Below, piece after piece: positions 8,010 through 18,709 of a stretch of DNA of 38,840 bases. Position numbers and translations under genes: made by a program. This stretch comes from Actinomycetota bacterium (GTDB lineage Bacteria > Actinomycetota > Acidimicrobiia > Acidimicrobiales > Ilumatobacteraceae). The notes under the pieces were generated by a model. That model worked only from the letters and a program-made list of their open reading frames with translations. It did not search any database and was not told where the DNA came from. Numbering within the stretch: the stretch's first letter is position 1; every line of letters starts with the position of its first letter. The DNA lies in NCBI GenBank assembly GCA_016870215.1, contig VGCD01000017.1, positions 1 to 38,840 of the forward strand. Reading direction: 5' to 3'.

Positions 8010-8966
8010 CTATGACGCGACCTTTGCAGCGGCACCCGCGATTGCCTGCACCAGTTCCACGATGCGTGGTCCCCAACGTGACACAACATCATCGTCGAGC
8101 TCCACCACATTTGAAGCAGTTACTGCATCGACTGCAGACCAGCCCGGTCGAGCGGCAACTGTTGCAGCATCTTGCGCACAGCACTTCGTGTCGGCAAGGA
8201 AGATGACCTTGGGATTGGCGGAAATGATTGATTCAGCGTTCAACTGCGGATAGTCGTTCCCGGCTTCGACACCGTCGGCGATGCTCTTGAAGCCGAATTG
8301 CGTGAGCACTGCACCAACAAATGTGTTCGAGGTGATGCTGTAGTAGGTGTCATCAAGTTCCCAGAACACCGGCACATCCGCAAGCTTCTCGACCCCAGCC
8401 AAAGCACTCTCGATGTCATCCTTCATCTGCGTGACGAGAGCCTGTGCACCAGCAGCATTCCCCGTCAGGGTTCCCAACTGATCAACCTGTGCGTACACGT
8501 CATCCAACGTGGCGGCGGCAGAGCCGAGCCACACCGGAATGTTCAGACTGGTGAGTTGTTGAGCAATTGAGGCGATGTCGTTCGCGATAACCACCAGATC
8601 AGGTTCATAGGCAGCGATTGCTTCGACATTGGGCTCGAAACCAGACAGCTTCGAAGCTTTCGCCGATGACTCTGCCGGGTAATTGCTCATGTCGTCAATC
8701 GCGGCGACCTGGTCACCCGCACCGATTGCGTACAACATCTCGGTGGCTGTCGGTGACAGGCTGACAATTTTTGTCGGGCGTGCAGCGAGCGTGACGTCTC
8801 CGTTGGCCGCCGCGACAGTGACTGGGTAGGTCACTTCACTGGCAGTTGTATCTGGTGCAGCGGTTGTGTCTGACGATGATTCAGACCCGCCACAGGCGGC
8901 AAGGGTGATGAGTGGCGCAGCGAGAAACGCAAGGATTCTTCGTCGGCGAGTGGATGTTGGTTTCAT
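8010..8966 (-). CDS. btuF: Cobalamin-binding lipoprotein of ABC transporter (BtuF-like)
   Basis: A 318-residue substrate-binding protein. The N-terminal signal ends in LITLAAC, a lipobox with Cys25, followed by a Ser/Asp/Thr-rich tether. The rest is a class III periplasmic-binding fold: KIVSLSPTATEMLYAIGAGDQVAAID is the hallmark of the B12/Fe-siderophore family (split here as KIVSLSPTATEML and AIGAGDQVAAID), then the EPDLVV strand, and PKVIFLADTKCCAQ near the end. The Cys-Cys pair in that last strand is unusual by eye. A strong Shine-Dalgarno sequence (GGAGGA, 8972-8977) stands 5 nt before the ATG, and a cobalamin riboswitch lies just upstream. It is first in the btuFCD operon. Confidence 0.88.
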   Translation of the reverse strand: MKPTSTRRRRILAFLAAPLITLAACGGSESSSDTTAAPDTTASEVTYPVTVAAANGDVTLAARPTKIVSLSPTATEMLYAIGAGDQVAAIDDMSNYPAESSAKASKLSGFEPNVEAIAAYEPDLVVIANDIASIAQQLTSLNIPVWLGSAAATLDDVYAQVDQLGTLTGNAAGAQALVTQMKDDIESALAGVEKLADVPVFWELDDTYYSITSNTFVGAVLTQFGFKSIADGVEAGNDYPQLNAESIISANPKVIFLADTKCCAQDAATVAARPGWSAVDAVTASNVVELDDDVVSRWGPRIVELVQAIAGAAAKVAS

Positions 8967-9074
8967 GTTCTTCCTCCATATGGAATTGGAGAAAGAAGAG
9001 TGGGTCGCAGCTCCGACAGATGCCGGGTTCCCTCCGCGGACCGCCCTTCTTTCGAGGACTGGTTGTCGCGTACA

Positions 9075-9210
9075 AAATCAGGCGACCGGACTTATCTGTC
9101 ACAGACATGTTGTCTGCTCAGCATCACCGTTGCGGGACAGTGTCGGAATCTCACCGACTTCGCTGGGTCTTGTACTACGTCGCTATTGCGACGCATCAGT
9201 CACCGTAGCA
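9075..9210 (-). promoter_or_regulatory. Cobalamin (adenosylcobalamin) riboswitch
   Basis: On the minus strand the leader of btuF contains the conserved cobalamin-aptamer core. GGTGAC near 9205 opens the element. The GTCGGTGAGATTCCGACACTG stem-loop follows at about 9140-9160 (the usual CCGGTG-x-x-ATTCCGG stem-loop). Then comes the B12 box CTGTCCCGCAACGGTGA at 9126-9142, and AAGTCCGGTCGCCTG at 9080-9094 closes the core. This order and wording match the family consensus closely. Between the aptamer and the ATG at 8966 lie about 100 nt holding a GC-rich stretch (9032-9048) and the GGAGGA ribosome binding site. No stem followed by a U-run is evident, so control is more likely by hiding the ribosome binding site than by termination. 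High B12 would shut off btuFCD. Confidence 0.9.
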
Positions 9211-9248
9211 GAACACTGACCACCCCACCGTTAAGGCAGACGACAGGG

Positions 9249-11603
<2,355 letters not shown>

Positions 11604-11612
11604 ATTGATGGC

Positions 11613-12491
11613 GTGACATCTTCGGTCGACGAAGTTCTCGGTTCGTACTGGGACGAGGTCGCCCCTCTTCGCAACCCTGTGTTGCTCGTCGCGCTGCACG
11701 GATTGTTCGACATTGCCAATGTCGCAACCTCCGCACTTGATTGGATGATCAAAGAGCGCGACACCACCGTCATCGCCGACGTCGACCCAGACCCCTTCTT
11801 CGATTTCACGCAAGAGCGTCCCGACGTGTTCCTTGACGAGTTCGACGAACGATGCATTCGCTGGCCCGAAAACGAATTCCATGCCATCAGATATCCGGAA
11901 GGTGCGCGCGATCTTGTGGTGTTGAACGGCATCGAGCCGCACCTTGGTTGGAACACCTTCACCGAGTGCATCGTTTCTGTCGCCCGTGGCATCGGATGCA
12001 ACTTGGTCGTCAGCCTTGGCGCCGCTGCCGAACAGGTGCCACACACCCGCGTTCCTTTCGTTGTTGGAAGTACCACAAATTCAGACTTGGCATCCGTACT
12101 CGGTTTGAGCAAACCCCAGTACCAAGGGCCCACGGGCGTGGCCGGAGTGATGTTGCACATGCTCGATGAAGCAAACATCCCGAGCGTCAGCCTCCGGGTT
12201 GGCGTTCCGCACTATCTGATGTCTGCGCAGCACCCGAAGAGTGCTGCTGCATTGCTTCAGCACCTACAACATGTTCTCGGTGTTCCCACCGACCATGCGC
12301 AGTTACGTGACGAAATCAGTCGTTGGCAAGAACTACACGACGCAGCAGTCGAGGGTGACCCTCAGGCATCGACGTATGTGCGCATGCTTGAGCAACGTCA
12401 TGACCAAGCGGCCGAGAACGACATGCCAAGTGGTGATGACCTGGCTGCAGAGCTTGAGCAGTTCCTGCGCGATCAGCGCAACGACGACTAG
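11613..12491 (+). CDS. PAC2 family (proteasome assembly chaperone-like) protein
   Basis: A 292-residue soluble protein of the PAC2 superfamily, which is widespread in Actinobacteria and archaea and related to eukaryotic proteasome assembly chaperones. Typical segments are LLVALHGLFDIANVATSALDWM near the start (G-x-x-D-A/I-G/A pattern), DLVVLNGIEPHLGWNTF, the LGAAAEQVPHTR strand-loop, and SVSLRVGVPHYL with nearby QHPKSAAALL. The C-terminus (about 230-292) is helical and acidic and could coil. The molecular role in bacteria is not established, and no proteasome gene is in view. GTG 11613 follows serC by 9 nt, so co-transcription is likely. Its TAG stop shares the palindrome CTAG with the stop of metY on the other strand. 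Confidence 0.85.
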   Translation: MTSSVDEVLGSYWDEVAPLRNPVLLVALHGLFDIANVATSALDWMIKERDTTVIADVDPDPFFDFTQERPDVFLDEFDERCIRWPENEFHAIRYPEGARDLVVLNGIEPHLGWNTFTECIVSVARGIGCNLVVSLGAAAEQVPHTRVPFVVGSTTNSDLASVLGLSKPQYQGPTGVAGVMLHMLDEANIPSVSLRVGVPHYLMSAQHPKSAAALLQHLQHVLGVPTDHAQLRDEISRWQELHDAAVEGDPQASTYVRMLEQRHDQAAENDMPSGDDLAAELEQFLRDQRNDD

Positions 12492-13801
12492 TTGATAGCG
12501 GCGAAGCCCAAGTCGAGGTCGGCGAGGATGTCCTCGATTGACTCGAGCCCCACAGACAGACGCACGAGACCCGGGTTGACTCCTGCCGAGCGCTGCTCGT
12601 CTTCGGTCAACTGACTGTGTGTCGTGCTCGCCGGATGGATGACGAGGCTGCGTACGTCACCGATGTTGGCAACATGGCTGTGCAGCTTCAGTGCTTCTGC
12701 AAATTTCTGACCGTGTTCGCGGCCACCCTTCAACACGAAGGCGATGACAGAGCCGTAACCACGACCGCCGAAGTACTTCTTCGCGCGGTCATGCCACGGG
12801 CTGCTTGGTAGACCTGCGTAATTGATGCTCTCGACCTGGCCCTGCTTTTGCAAGTACGCGACGACTTTGTCGGTGTTTGACCAGTGACGGTCCATACGCA
12901 ACGACAACGTTTCAAGGCCTTGCAAGAATTGCCACGCATTGAACGGGCTTACTGCCATTCCAAGATCACGAAGCATCTGCACACGCGCCTTGATGATGTA
13001 CGAACCTGCACCAAGAGCCGGCCAATACGCAAGGCCGTGATAGCTCGGGTCTGGTTCAGTGAAGTTCGGGAAGCGTCCACTTGCACCGAAATCGAATGTG
13101 CCTCCGTCGATGATGGCGCCACCGATTGACGTTCCGTGACCACCGATGAACTTGGTGAGTGAATGCACGACGATGTCAGCACCCCACTCAATCGGGCGCA
13201 CACCGTACGGTGAGGGCACGGTGTTGTCGACAATCAATGGAATGCCATTTTCGTGTGCAACCTTCGATACACCTTCGATGTCGAACACGTCGTTGCGTGG
13301 GTTTGCAAGAACTTCTCCGTAAAACGCCTTGGTGTTCGGACGAATTGCGCTCTTCCACTGACTGAGATCATGTGGATCGTCGACGAACGACACTTCGATG
13401 CCCATCTTCGGCAGTGTGTAGTGGAACAGGTTGTACGTACCGCCGTACAACGATGGTGAGGCGACGATGTGGCTACCCGCTTCAGCCAACGTGAGGATTG
13501 CAAGTGTCTCAGCGCTCTGACCGCTCGACACAACCAATGCACCTGGCAGACCGACTGCGGTGGTGATGCCACCTTCGAGTGAGCTGAGACGCGCTTCGAG
13601 AACCCCTTGCGTTGGGTTCATGATGCGCGTGTAGATGTTGCCGATCTCGGCCAGTGCGAACAGATTCTGCGCGTGTGCTGAGTCGCGGAACTGATACGAC
13701 GTGGTCTGATAGATCGGAACCGCGCGTGCACCCGTGGTGGGGTCTGGCTCTTGTCCGGCATGAATCTGGCGGGTCTCAAAACCCCAATTGGCATTCGTCA
13801 T
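12488..13801 (-). CDS. metY: O-acetylhomoserine (thiol)-lyase / sulfhydrylase
   Basis: A 437-residue Cys/Met-metabolism PLP enzyme that makes homocysteine from O-acetylhomoserine and sulfide. It opens with the MetY signature GFETRQIHAGQEPDPTTGARA, then PIYQTTSYQF, the active-site YTRIMNPTQGVLE, SSGQSAETLAIL, VDNTVPSPY and the PLP lysine in VVHSLTKFIGGHGTSIGG. The C-terminal HPASTTHSQLTEDEQ holds the usual S-T-T-H substrate loop. A length above 430 and the insertion after the lysine fit O-acetylhomoserine rather than cystathionine enzymes. The start ATG is at 13801. No SAM or other riboswitch is evident in the 115-nt region upstream, only a weak 5-bp hairpin. Confidence 0.95.
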   Translation of the reverse strand: MTNANWGFETRQIHAGQEPDPTTGARAVPIYQTTSYQFRDSAHAQNLFALAEIGNIYTRIMNPTQGVLEARLSSLEGGITTAVGLPGALVVSSGQSAETLAILTLAEAGSHIVASPSLYGGTYNLFHYTLPKMGIEVSFVDDPHDLSQWKSAIRPNTKAFYGEVLANPRNDVFDIEGVSKVAHENGIPLIVDNTVPSPYGVRPIEWGADIVVHSLTKFIGGHGTSIGGAIIDGGTFDFGASGRFPNFTEPDPSYHGLAYWPALGAGSYIIKARVQMLRDLGMAVSPFNAWQFLQGLETLSLRMDRHWSNTDKVVAYLQKQGQVESINYAGLPSSPWHDRAKKYFGGRGYGSVIAFVLKGGREHGQKFAEALKLHSHVANIGDVRSLVIHPASTTHSQLTEDEQRSAGVNPGLVRLSVGLESIEDILADLDLGFAAIN

Positions 13802-13916
13802 AGGTGCCAGACGCTACAAGCCAAAACCCGACCAAACAAGTCGGATTTCGTTTTTTCTCCTCCCGCTCCAGTGTCGCCTAGCCGGCAGTGCTGCCCTCTG
13901 TGTCACCATTGCCCCA
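13802..13916. other. Divergent intergenic region between metY and Nudix gene with weak hairpin
   Basis: This 115-bp spacer must hold the promoters for metY (-) and the Nudix-MFS-EamA genes (+). A 5-bp inverted repeat CCGAC/GTCGG (13828-13832 with 13840-13844, 7-nt loop) is followed on the plus strand by a T-rich run ending in six T (13851-13856), and on the minus strand by GTTTT. It resembles a weak terminator or leader hairpin, but nothing needing termination is visible on the plus strand here. No S-box (SAM) motif was found. Confidence 0.35.
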
Positions 13917-14393
13917 ATGGGCTTGAGGGACGGTGACGGTTGGGTGTTTTGCGCCTGCGGAAATCGCCATTGGGGTCTTCACGGAGCAGCAGGTTTGCTG
14001 CTAGTGCGCACCGACCTCGACGCACCACATGTGCTTCTCCAACTGCGTGCCGCATGGACTCACGGTGGTGGAACATGGGCGCTACCCGGCGGTGCACTCG
14101 ACTCACATGAAGATGCCGTCGCGGCAGCAAAGCGCGAAGCAGAGGAAGAAGCAGGAATCAGCGCGCACATGGTCGAGGTGCGCGCAATCTTCTCTGACGA
14201 TCACGGAACTTGGCGATACGACACTGTGATTGCGCACACGCACGGAGATGCAGGAGCATTCGCTGCAAACGCAGAATCCGATGATTTGCGATGGGTGCAC
14301 ATCGATGAAGTCCATGAGTTCGACTTGCATCCCGGACTTCGTTCATCGTGGACTGAATTGTCACGACATGTGCATCTCACGTTAAACAGCTGA
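13917..14393 (+). CDS. Nudix hydrolase with N-terminal C-x-C-x3-H segment
   Basis: A 158-residue Nudix protein that would hydrolyse a nucleoside diphosphate linked to another moiety. The Nudix box is complete: G59-A-L-D-S-H-E, seven residues, then R-E-A-E-E-E-A-G-I. The metal-binding Glu residues are intact. Before the fold proper, the segment CACGNRHWGLHGAAGLLL carries two Cys and two His, recalling the zinc-ribbon-like or ADP-ribose group N-termini. ATG 13917 was chosen because the family similarity begins there; the open frame extends to 13788 but with no recognisable sequence. It is the first gene of a likely operon with the MFS gene 21 nt downstream. The exact substrate cannot be assigned. 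Confidence 0.88.
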   Translation: MGLRDGDGWVFCACGNRHWGLHGAAGLLLVRTDLDAPHVLLQLRAAWTHGGGTWALPGGALDSHEDAVAAAKREAEEEAGISAHMVEVRAIFSDDHGTWRYDTVIAHTHGDAGAFAANAESDDLRWVHIDEVHEFDLHPGLRSSWTELSRHVHLTLNS

Positions 14394-14414
14394 CCGCACC
14401 TTAGGCTGGCAATC

Positions 14415-15599
14415 ATGTCTTCTCGCAGGCTTGTGCCGACTCTTCAGGTCGTATCGCTGGCCAGCTCAATGGGATACGGCGTCATGTTCACCGTGCTCGA
14501 TGATTTTCGCGGCAACTACGGAATTCCTGAGTCGAGCCTCGGACTGTTGGTGGCACTCGGCTTCTTCACATCGTTTGCGGCACAAATTCTCATCGCTCCG
14601 CTCGCAGACAAAGGACATGCACGACGACTCGTGATGCTTGGCGCATGGGTCGAAGCAATCGGCACACTCGGAATGGCGTTCGGCACCAACTTCACGGTGC
14701 TCGCACTGAGTCGATTCCTCATGGGTGTCGGTGCAGGTGCTGCTCTGCCGGCCGTTCGTCGCATCGTGGTTCAGAGCGACCGAGAGAACATGGGTCGCAA
14801 CCTTGGCCGCATTCTCTCGTTCGATGTCGCAGGCTTTGCAACAGGACCTGTGCTGTCAGCAATTCTCGCTGACACTGTCGGGTTCGGCGCTCCATTCATC
14901 ATCGTTGCCGGCGCACTTCTCGTTCTCGGCTTTATGGTTGCGCGACTTGAAGTGCCCGAGACATCAGAAGAGTTACGCACTGAAAAACGACTGGCATTTG
15001 ACCTCCTGCGTGTGAAGCCTCTTGCCGGTGCAATTTTCATCGGAGTTGCGTTGTTCCTCATGATTGGCACATTCGATGCAACGTTCGTGGTGATGATGGA
15101 CGACCTCGGTGCTTCAAGTTGGATGTCGAATGTCGGCATCACGGCATTCGCGCTACCACTTGTATTTCTCGGACCCATTGGCGGTCGACTCACTCAACAT
15201 GTCGGACCATTTGTGGCAGCTGCGACGGGCATTCTGTTTGGCGCAATCTTCATGACGTCCTATGGAGCACTCACTGTGCCCCTCATCATCTTGACCATCG
15301 GTCTGTTCCACGGAATCGTTGACGGTCTCACCGTCACTGGTTCTGGAATGGCAGTCAGCATGGTGGCTCCGCCAGAACGATTAGCTGGAGCACAAGGTCT
15401 CATGGGCGGCCTGCAAACGCTTGTCGGTGGTGTCGCCGCCGCACTGGCCGGCCTGAATTACGAACACCTGGGGCGAACCGTCACCTTCTCAGTTGCGGCC
15501 GCGCTGATGGTGGCGCTCGTGGTGTGCGGGCTGTTGTTCGCCGGTGGTGCAGTGAGGTCCACTAGCCCTCGCTTTCGCAAAGAAGAGTTGGTGTCATGA
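14415..15599 (+). CDS. MFS transporter
   Basis: A 394-residue, twelve-helix major facilitator protein. The first half carries the loop 2-3 motif LIAPLADKGHARRLV (a D-x-G/A-x-x-R-R pattern) and a helix 4-5 region FLMGVGAGAALPAVRRIV. A charged cytoplasmic loop around residues 180-195 (EVPETSEELRTEKR) separates the halves. The second half has GPIGGRLTQHVG at the corresponding position. It resembles drug or metabolite exporters of the DHA1 type; a substrate cannot be named. ATG 14415 follows the Nudix stop by 21 nt. The stop overlaps the next start (ATGA, 15596-15599), so this and the EamA gene are coupled. Confidence 0.9.
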   Translation: MSSRRLVPTLQVVSLASSMGYGVMFTVLDDFRGNYGIPESSLGLLVALGFFTSFAAQILIAPLADKGHARRLVMLGAWVEAIGTLGMAFGTNFTVLALSRFLMGVGAGAALPAVRRIVVQSDRENMGRNLGRILSFDVAGFATGPVLSAILADTVGFGAPFIIVAGALLVLGFMVARLEVPETSEELRTEKRLAFDLLRVKPLAGAIFIGVALFLMIGTFDATFVVMMDDLGASSWMSNVGITAFALPLVFLGPIGGRLTQHVGPFVAAATGILFGAIFMTSYGALTVPLIILTIGLFHGIVDGLTVTGSGMAVSMVAPPERLAGAQGLMGGLQTLVGGVAAALAGLNYEHLGRTVTFSVAAALMVALVVCGLLFAGGAVRSTSPRFRKEELVS

Positions 15600-16471
15600 A
15601 GCGCAGCGACTGGGTGCTTCTCGTCATTCCCGGAGTCATCTGGGGTGCGAGTTTCTTCTTCATCGCCGAAGGTCTTGATGCATTCCCGCCGCAGCTGATC
15701 ACGCCGATGCGCTTGGTATTCGGCTTCCTCACCCTCATCCCGTTTAAGGGATCGCGCGTCAAACTTCCGCGCGAGGCGTACCCACGTTTGATTTTGCTCG
15801 GCTTGTTCTGGATGACATTTCCACTGTCTCTTTTCCCATTCGCGGAACAGCACGTGTCAAGCAGCATCACGGGCATGTTGAACGGTGCAACTCCGTTGTT
15901 TGTTGCGACATTTGCAGGCGTACTCGCTCGACGACTGCCGCCAAGGCAACAAGTACTCGGCCTCGTAGTTGGTTTCATCGGAGTTGTGTTCATTGCTGTT
16001 CCGACACTTGGTGAAGGATCCAACAGTGTGTTTGGGGTGTCGCTCATCATCCTTGCGGTGTCGTGTTACGGCATCTCGCTGAACATGTCAGGGCCTCTGC
16101 AACAAAAGTACGGAACTCTTCCGGTGATCGTTCACTCACAAGCAGTAGCCATCATCTGCACCCTTCCATTCGGGTTGGCATCGCTTCCCGACGCAACATT
16201 CGCGTGGCACTCGTTGTTGTCTATCGTCGCTCTCGGTGTCGGAGGAACAGGTATTGCCTACGTGATGGCCATCACCTTGGTCGGACGAGTCGGCGGCACT
16301 CGGGCGTCCGTCACCACCTATGTGATGCCAGTGGTCAGTTTGTTTCTTGGCGTCGTATTACGCAGTGAACCCATTGCGGTTCTGTCACTCATCGGATGTG
16401 CAATTGCGTTGATCGGTGCGTTCGCTACGAACAAGCCTTCGCCTGCTGTCACTGAAGCGTCAACGAACTGA
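15596..16471 (+). CDS. EamA/DMT family transporter
   Basis: A 291-residue ten-helix membrane protein made of two repeated EamA halves. The N-terminal half starts with WVLLVIPGVIWGASFFFIAEGL, the classical first helix with the W-G-x-x-F motif, then PMRLVFGFLTLIPF. The second half has GVSLIILAVSCYGISLNMSG and ends with GVVLRSEPIAVLSLIGCAIALIG. Members export amino acids or other small metabolites (RhaT/YdcZ/PecM-like). It is translationally coupled to the upstream MFS gene. Its 3' end overlaps the convergent molybdenum hydroxylase gene by 12 nt, leaving no room for a separate terminator. Confidence 0.9.
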   Translation: MKRSDWVLLVIPGVIWGASFFFIAEGLDAFPPQLITPMRLVFGFLTLIPFKGSRVKLPREAYPRLILLGLFWMTFPLSLFPFAEQHVSSSITGMLNGATPLFVATFAGVLARRLPPRQQVLGLVVGFIGVVFIAVPTLGEGSNSVFGVSLIILAVSCYGISLNMSGPLQQKYGTLPVIVHSQAVAIICTLPFGLASLPDATFAWHSLLSIVALGVGGTGIAYVMAITLVGRVGGTRASVTTYVMPVVSLFLGVVLRSEPIAVLSLIGCAIALIGAFATNKPSPAVTEASTN

Positions 16472-18709
16472 ATTCAGCGCTTCCCACACTCGTCGGGGAG
16501 TGCACGGCATATCCATGTGTTCAACACCCAGGTGCGCCAACGCGTCAACAACAGCGTTGTGCACTGCCGGTGTCGCCCCGATTGTTCCAGCCTCACCAAT
16601 TCCCTTTGCACCCAACGGGTTGCGTGGTGTCGGAGTTTCCATGACAACTCGTTCGAACGACGGTAACTCGGCTGCTGAGATGCACGCGTAATCGGCGAGG
16701 TTCGATGTGATGGGATTGCCATCTTCGTCATAACGCACTTCCTCTATTAGCGCCTGGGCAATGCCCTGCGCGAGACCACCGTGCACCTGCCCGTCGACGA
16801 TGAGCGGGTTGATGATGGTTCCGGCATCGTCACACGCCACATGACGCCTCACTTCAACAGACCCGGTTTCGGTATCCACCTCGACTACGCACACGTGACT
16901 TCCGAACGGAAATGTGGAACCTTCTGGCACGAAATCTGCTTCACCAAGAAGTGCACTCGAACCGCTACCGGCGACATCGGCCCAAGTCTTCACCGGTTGT
17001 GGCGAACCCGCCACGTGGAAGGCGCCGCGCGGCACATCGAACACCACATCATCGACTGAAGCTTCCAGAAGATCTGCCGCTACTGACCGAGCAGCGTCGA
17101 TGACTTTGTCTGCCGCCATCTGAACGGCTGTGCCACCTACCTGCAAGCTTCGTGAGCCGCCTGTGCCTCCGCCACGCTGAATGTCATCGGTGTCGCCGAA
17201 ACGAAAGTCGATTTTATGCATCGGTATGCCTGTGGACTCAGCCACGATCATTGCCCACACGGTGTGATGACCTTGTCCGTGCGAAGAAGAACCGGTGCGA
17301 ACGATTGCGCCACCATCGGCAGTGATTTCGACTGAACCAAACTCAGGCCCACTCATCGGATTTGTCGTTTCCACATAACTGGCAACTCCGATGCCCATCT
17401 GCACGACATCGCCACGTTCACGACGCTCGCGCTGCTCACGACGAAGTTCGGCATAACCGGCAGCAGTAAGTGCTGCATCGAGAGCTTTCTCATATTCGCC
17501 AGAGTCATACGCGGCACCCATTGCAGTCGTGTGTGGAAAAGCACTTGGCTGCAAGAAGTTGCGACGACGCACCTCTGCTGGGTCGAGGCCACACTTCGCG
17601 GCAAACACATCAATGATGCGCTCAATTGCCGCCGTGGCTTCGGGTCGACCGGCACCGCGGTACGCCTCAGTCGGAGTGGTGTTGGTGAGAACGGAATGCG
17701 ACTCATACTCGACCTTGGCAATGTTGTACACCGCACTTGTCATGAGGCGCGTCATGATTGGCAACACTGCACCCATACGTGCATACGCACCACTGTCTTG
17801 CAACACCTCAAGTCGATACGCGAGAAACTTGCCATCGCGCGTACCGCCAAGTGTTGCGCGCTGAACTTGTCCACGACCATGCCCCATTGACACCAAGTTC
17901 TCACTACGCGTCTCAGTCCATCGCGCTGCATGTCCGTGCGTCTTTGCCACCCAACCCACAAGAATTTCCTCTGGGTACTGACCAGACTTCGCTCCGAAGC
18001 CACCGCCTACATCCGGAGTGATCGCTCGCACCTGGGATGGTTCTAGACCCAATGCGTTTGCGATGCCATCTCGCGCACCGTGAACACCTTGACTACATGC
18101 CCACTGTGTGAGTGTCGTGCCGTCCCATATCGCCGCTGCGGCTCGCACTTCCATCGGCACTGGCGCCACACGCTGATTCTCGATCGTCAATGACACCACC
18201 ACATCACAGTCAGCAAAGATCGATTCATCAGCTGGGCCCGGAAAGGTGACCGCCACATTCGTGCCGGCATCAGGGTGCAACAACACATCACCGCGAAGTG
18301 ACTGCTCAAGATCGAGAACCGTGGGCAATGTGTCGTAATCGACAATCACCGACTCTGCTGCATCGATGCCTTGCTCTTTGGTCTCGCTGACAATCAGTGC
18401 AATTGGCTCACCCACGTACCGAACAACTTCGCGCGCAAGATACGGGCGCAGCATTTTCTGGTTCAACAAAACCATCGCCGGAGGGGCAGGTTGCAACGGC
18501 AACGAGGTGCCGGTGTACACCGCGACGACACCTGGCATTGACTCAGCCACACTCGTATCGACGCCTGTGATACGACCGTGCGCGACAGTTGAACGAACAA
18601 ATGAGAGATGCCATGCATCAGGCAGCGGCAGGTTCGCAATGTAGGTGCCTTGACCCGTGAGAAAGCGTGGGTCTTCGAGTCGCTGGACTCTGGTTCCGAG
18701 AATGCTCAT
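16460..18709 (-). CDS. Xanthine dehydrogenase/CO dehydrogenase family molybdopterin-binding large subunit (form-II CoxL-like)
   Basis: A 749-residue molybdenum hydroxylase large subunit. It begins ILGTRVQRLEDPRFLTGQGTY, the standard start of this family. The loop at the active site reads AYRGAGR (about residues 349-355), which is the form-II motif and not the AYxCSFR of true CO dehydrogenase. Other cofactor regions are TPDVGGGFGAKSG, SSHGQGHHT, GGGTGGSRS and the catalytic Glu706 in GAKGIGEAGTIG. The substrate is therefore probably an aldehyde, purine or N-heterocycle. The usual FAD (CoxM) and 2Fe-2S (CoxS) subunit genes are absent from this window. ATG 18709 overlaps the SDR stop by 1 nt (TGATG). 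Confidence 0.9.
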   Translation of the reverse strand: MSILGTRVQRLEDPRFLTGQGTYIANLPLPDAWHLSFVRSTVAHGRITGVDTSVAESMPGVVAVYTGTSLPLQPAPPAMVLLNQKMLRPYLAREVVRYVGEPIALIVSETKEQGIDAAESVIVDYDTLPTVLDLEQSLRGDVLLHPDAGTNVAVTFPGPADESIFADCDVVVSLTIENQRVAPVPMEVRAAAAIWDGTTLTQWACSQGVHGARDGIANALGLEPSQVRAITPDVGGGFGAKSGQYPEEILVGWVAKTHGHAARWTETRSENLVSMGHGRGQVQRATLGGTRDGKFLAYRLEVLQDSGAYARMGAVLPIMTRLMTSAVYNIAKVEYESHSVLTNTTPTEAYRGAGRPEATAAIERIIDVFAAKCGLDPAEVRRRNFLQPSAFPHTTAMGAAYDSGEYEKALDAALTAAGYAELRREQRERRERGDVVQMGIGVASYVETTNPMSGPEFGSVEITADGGAIVRTGSSSHGQGHHTVWAMIVAESTGIPMHKIDFRFGDTDDIQRGGGTGGSRSLQVGGTAVQMAADKVIDAARSVAADLLEASVDDVVFDVPRGAFHVAGSPQPVKTWADVAGSGSSALLGEADFVPEGSTFPFGSHVCVVEVDTETGSVEVRRHVACDDAGTIINPLIVDGQVHGGLAQGIAQALIEEVRYDEDGNPITSNLADYACISAAELPSFERVVMETPTPRNPLGAKGIGEAGTIGATPAVHNAVVDALAHLGVEHMDMPCTPRRVWEALNSVR

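Noticed and set aside
6943-8076. Vitamin B12 permease starting at 8076
   Set aside because: The added 30 residues fall inside btuF and show no membrane or family character; GTG 7986 fits better.
12488-13916. SAM riboswitch (S-box) upstream of metY
   Set aside because: The 115-nt leader lacks the S-box core; only a weak 5-bp hairpin at 13828-13844 is present.
16460-18709. True CO dehydrogenase (form I CoxL)
   Set aside because: The active-site loop is AYRGAGR and not AYxCSFR, so CO oxidation is not supported.
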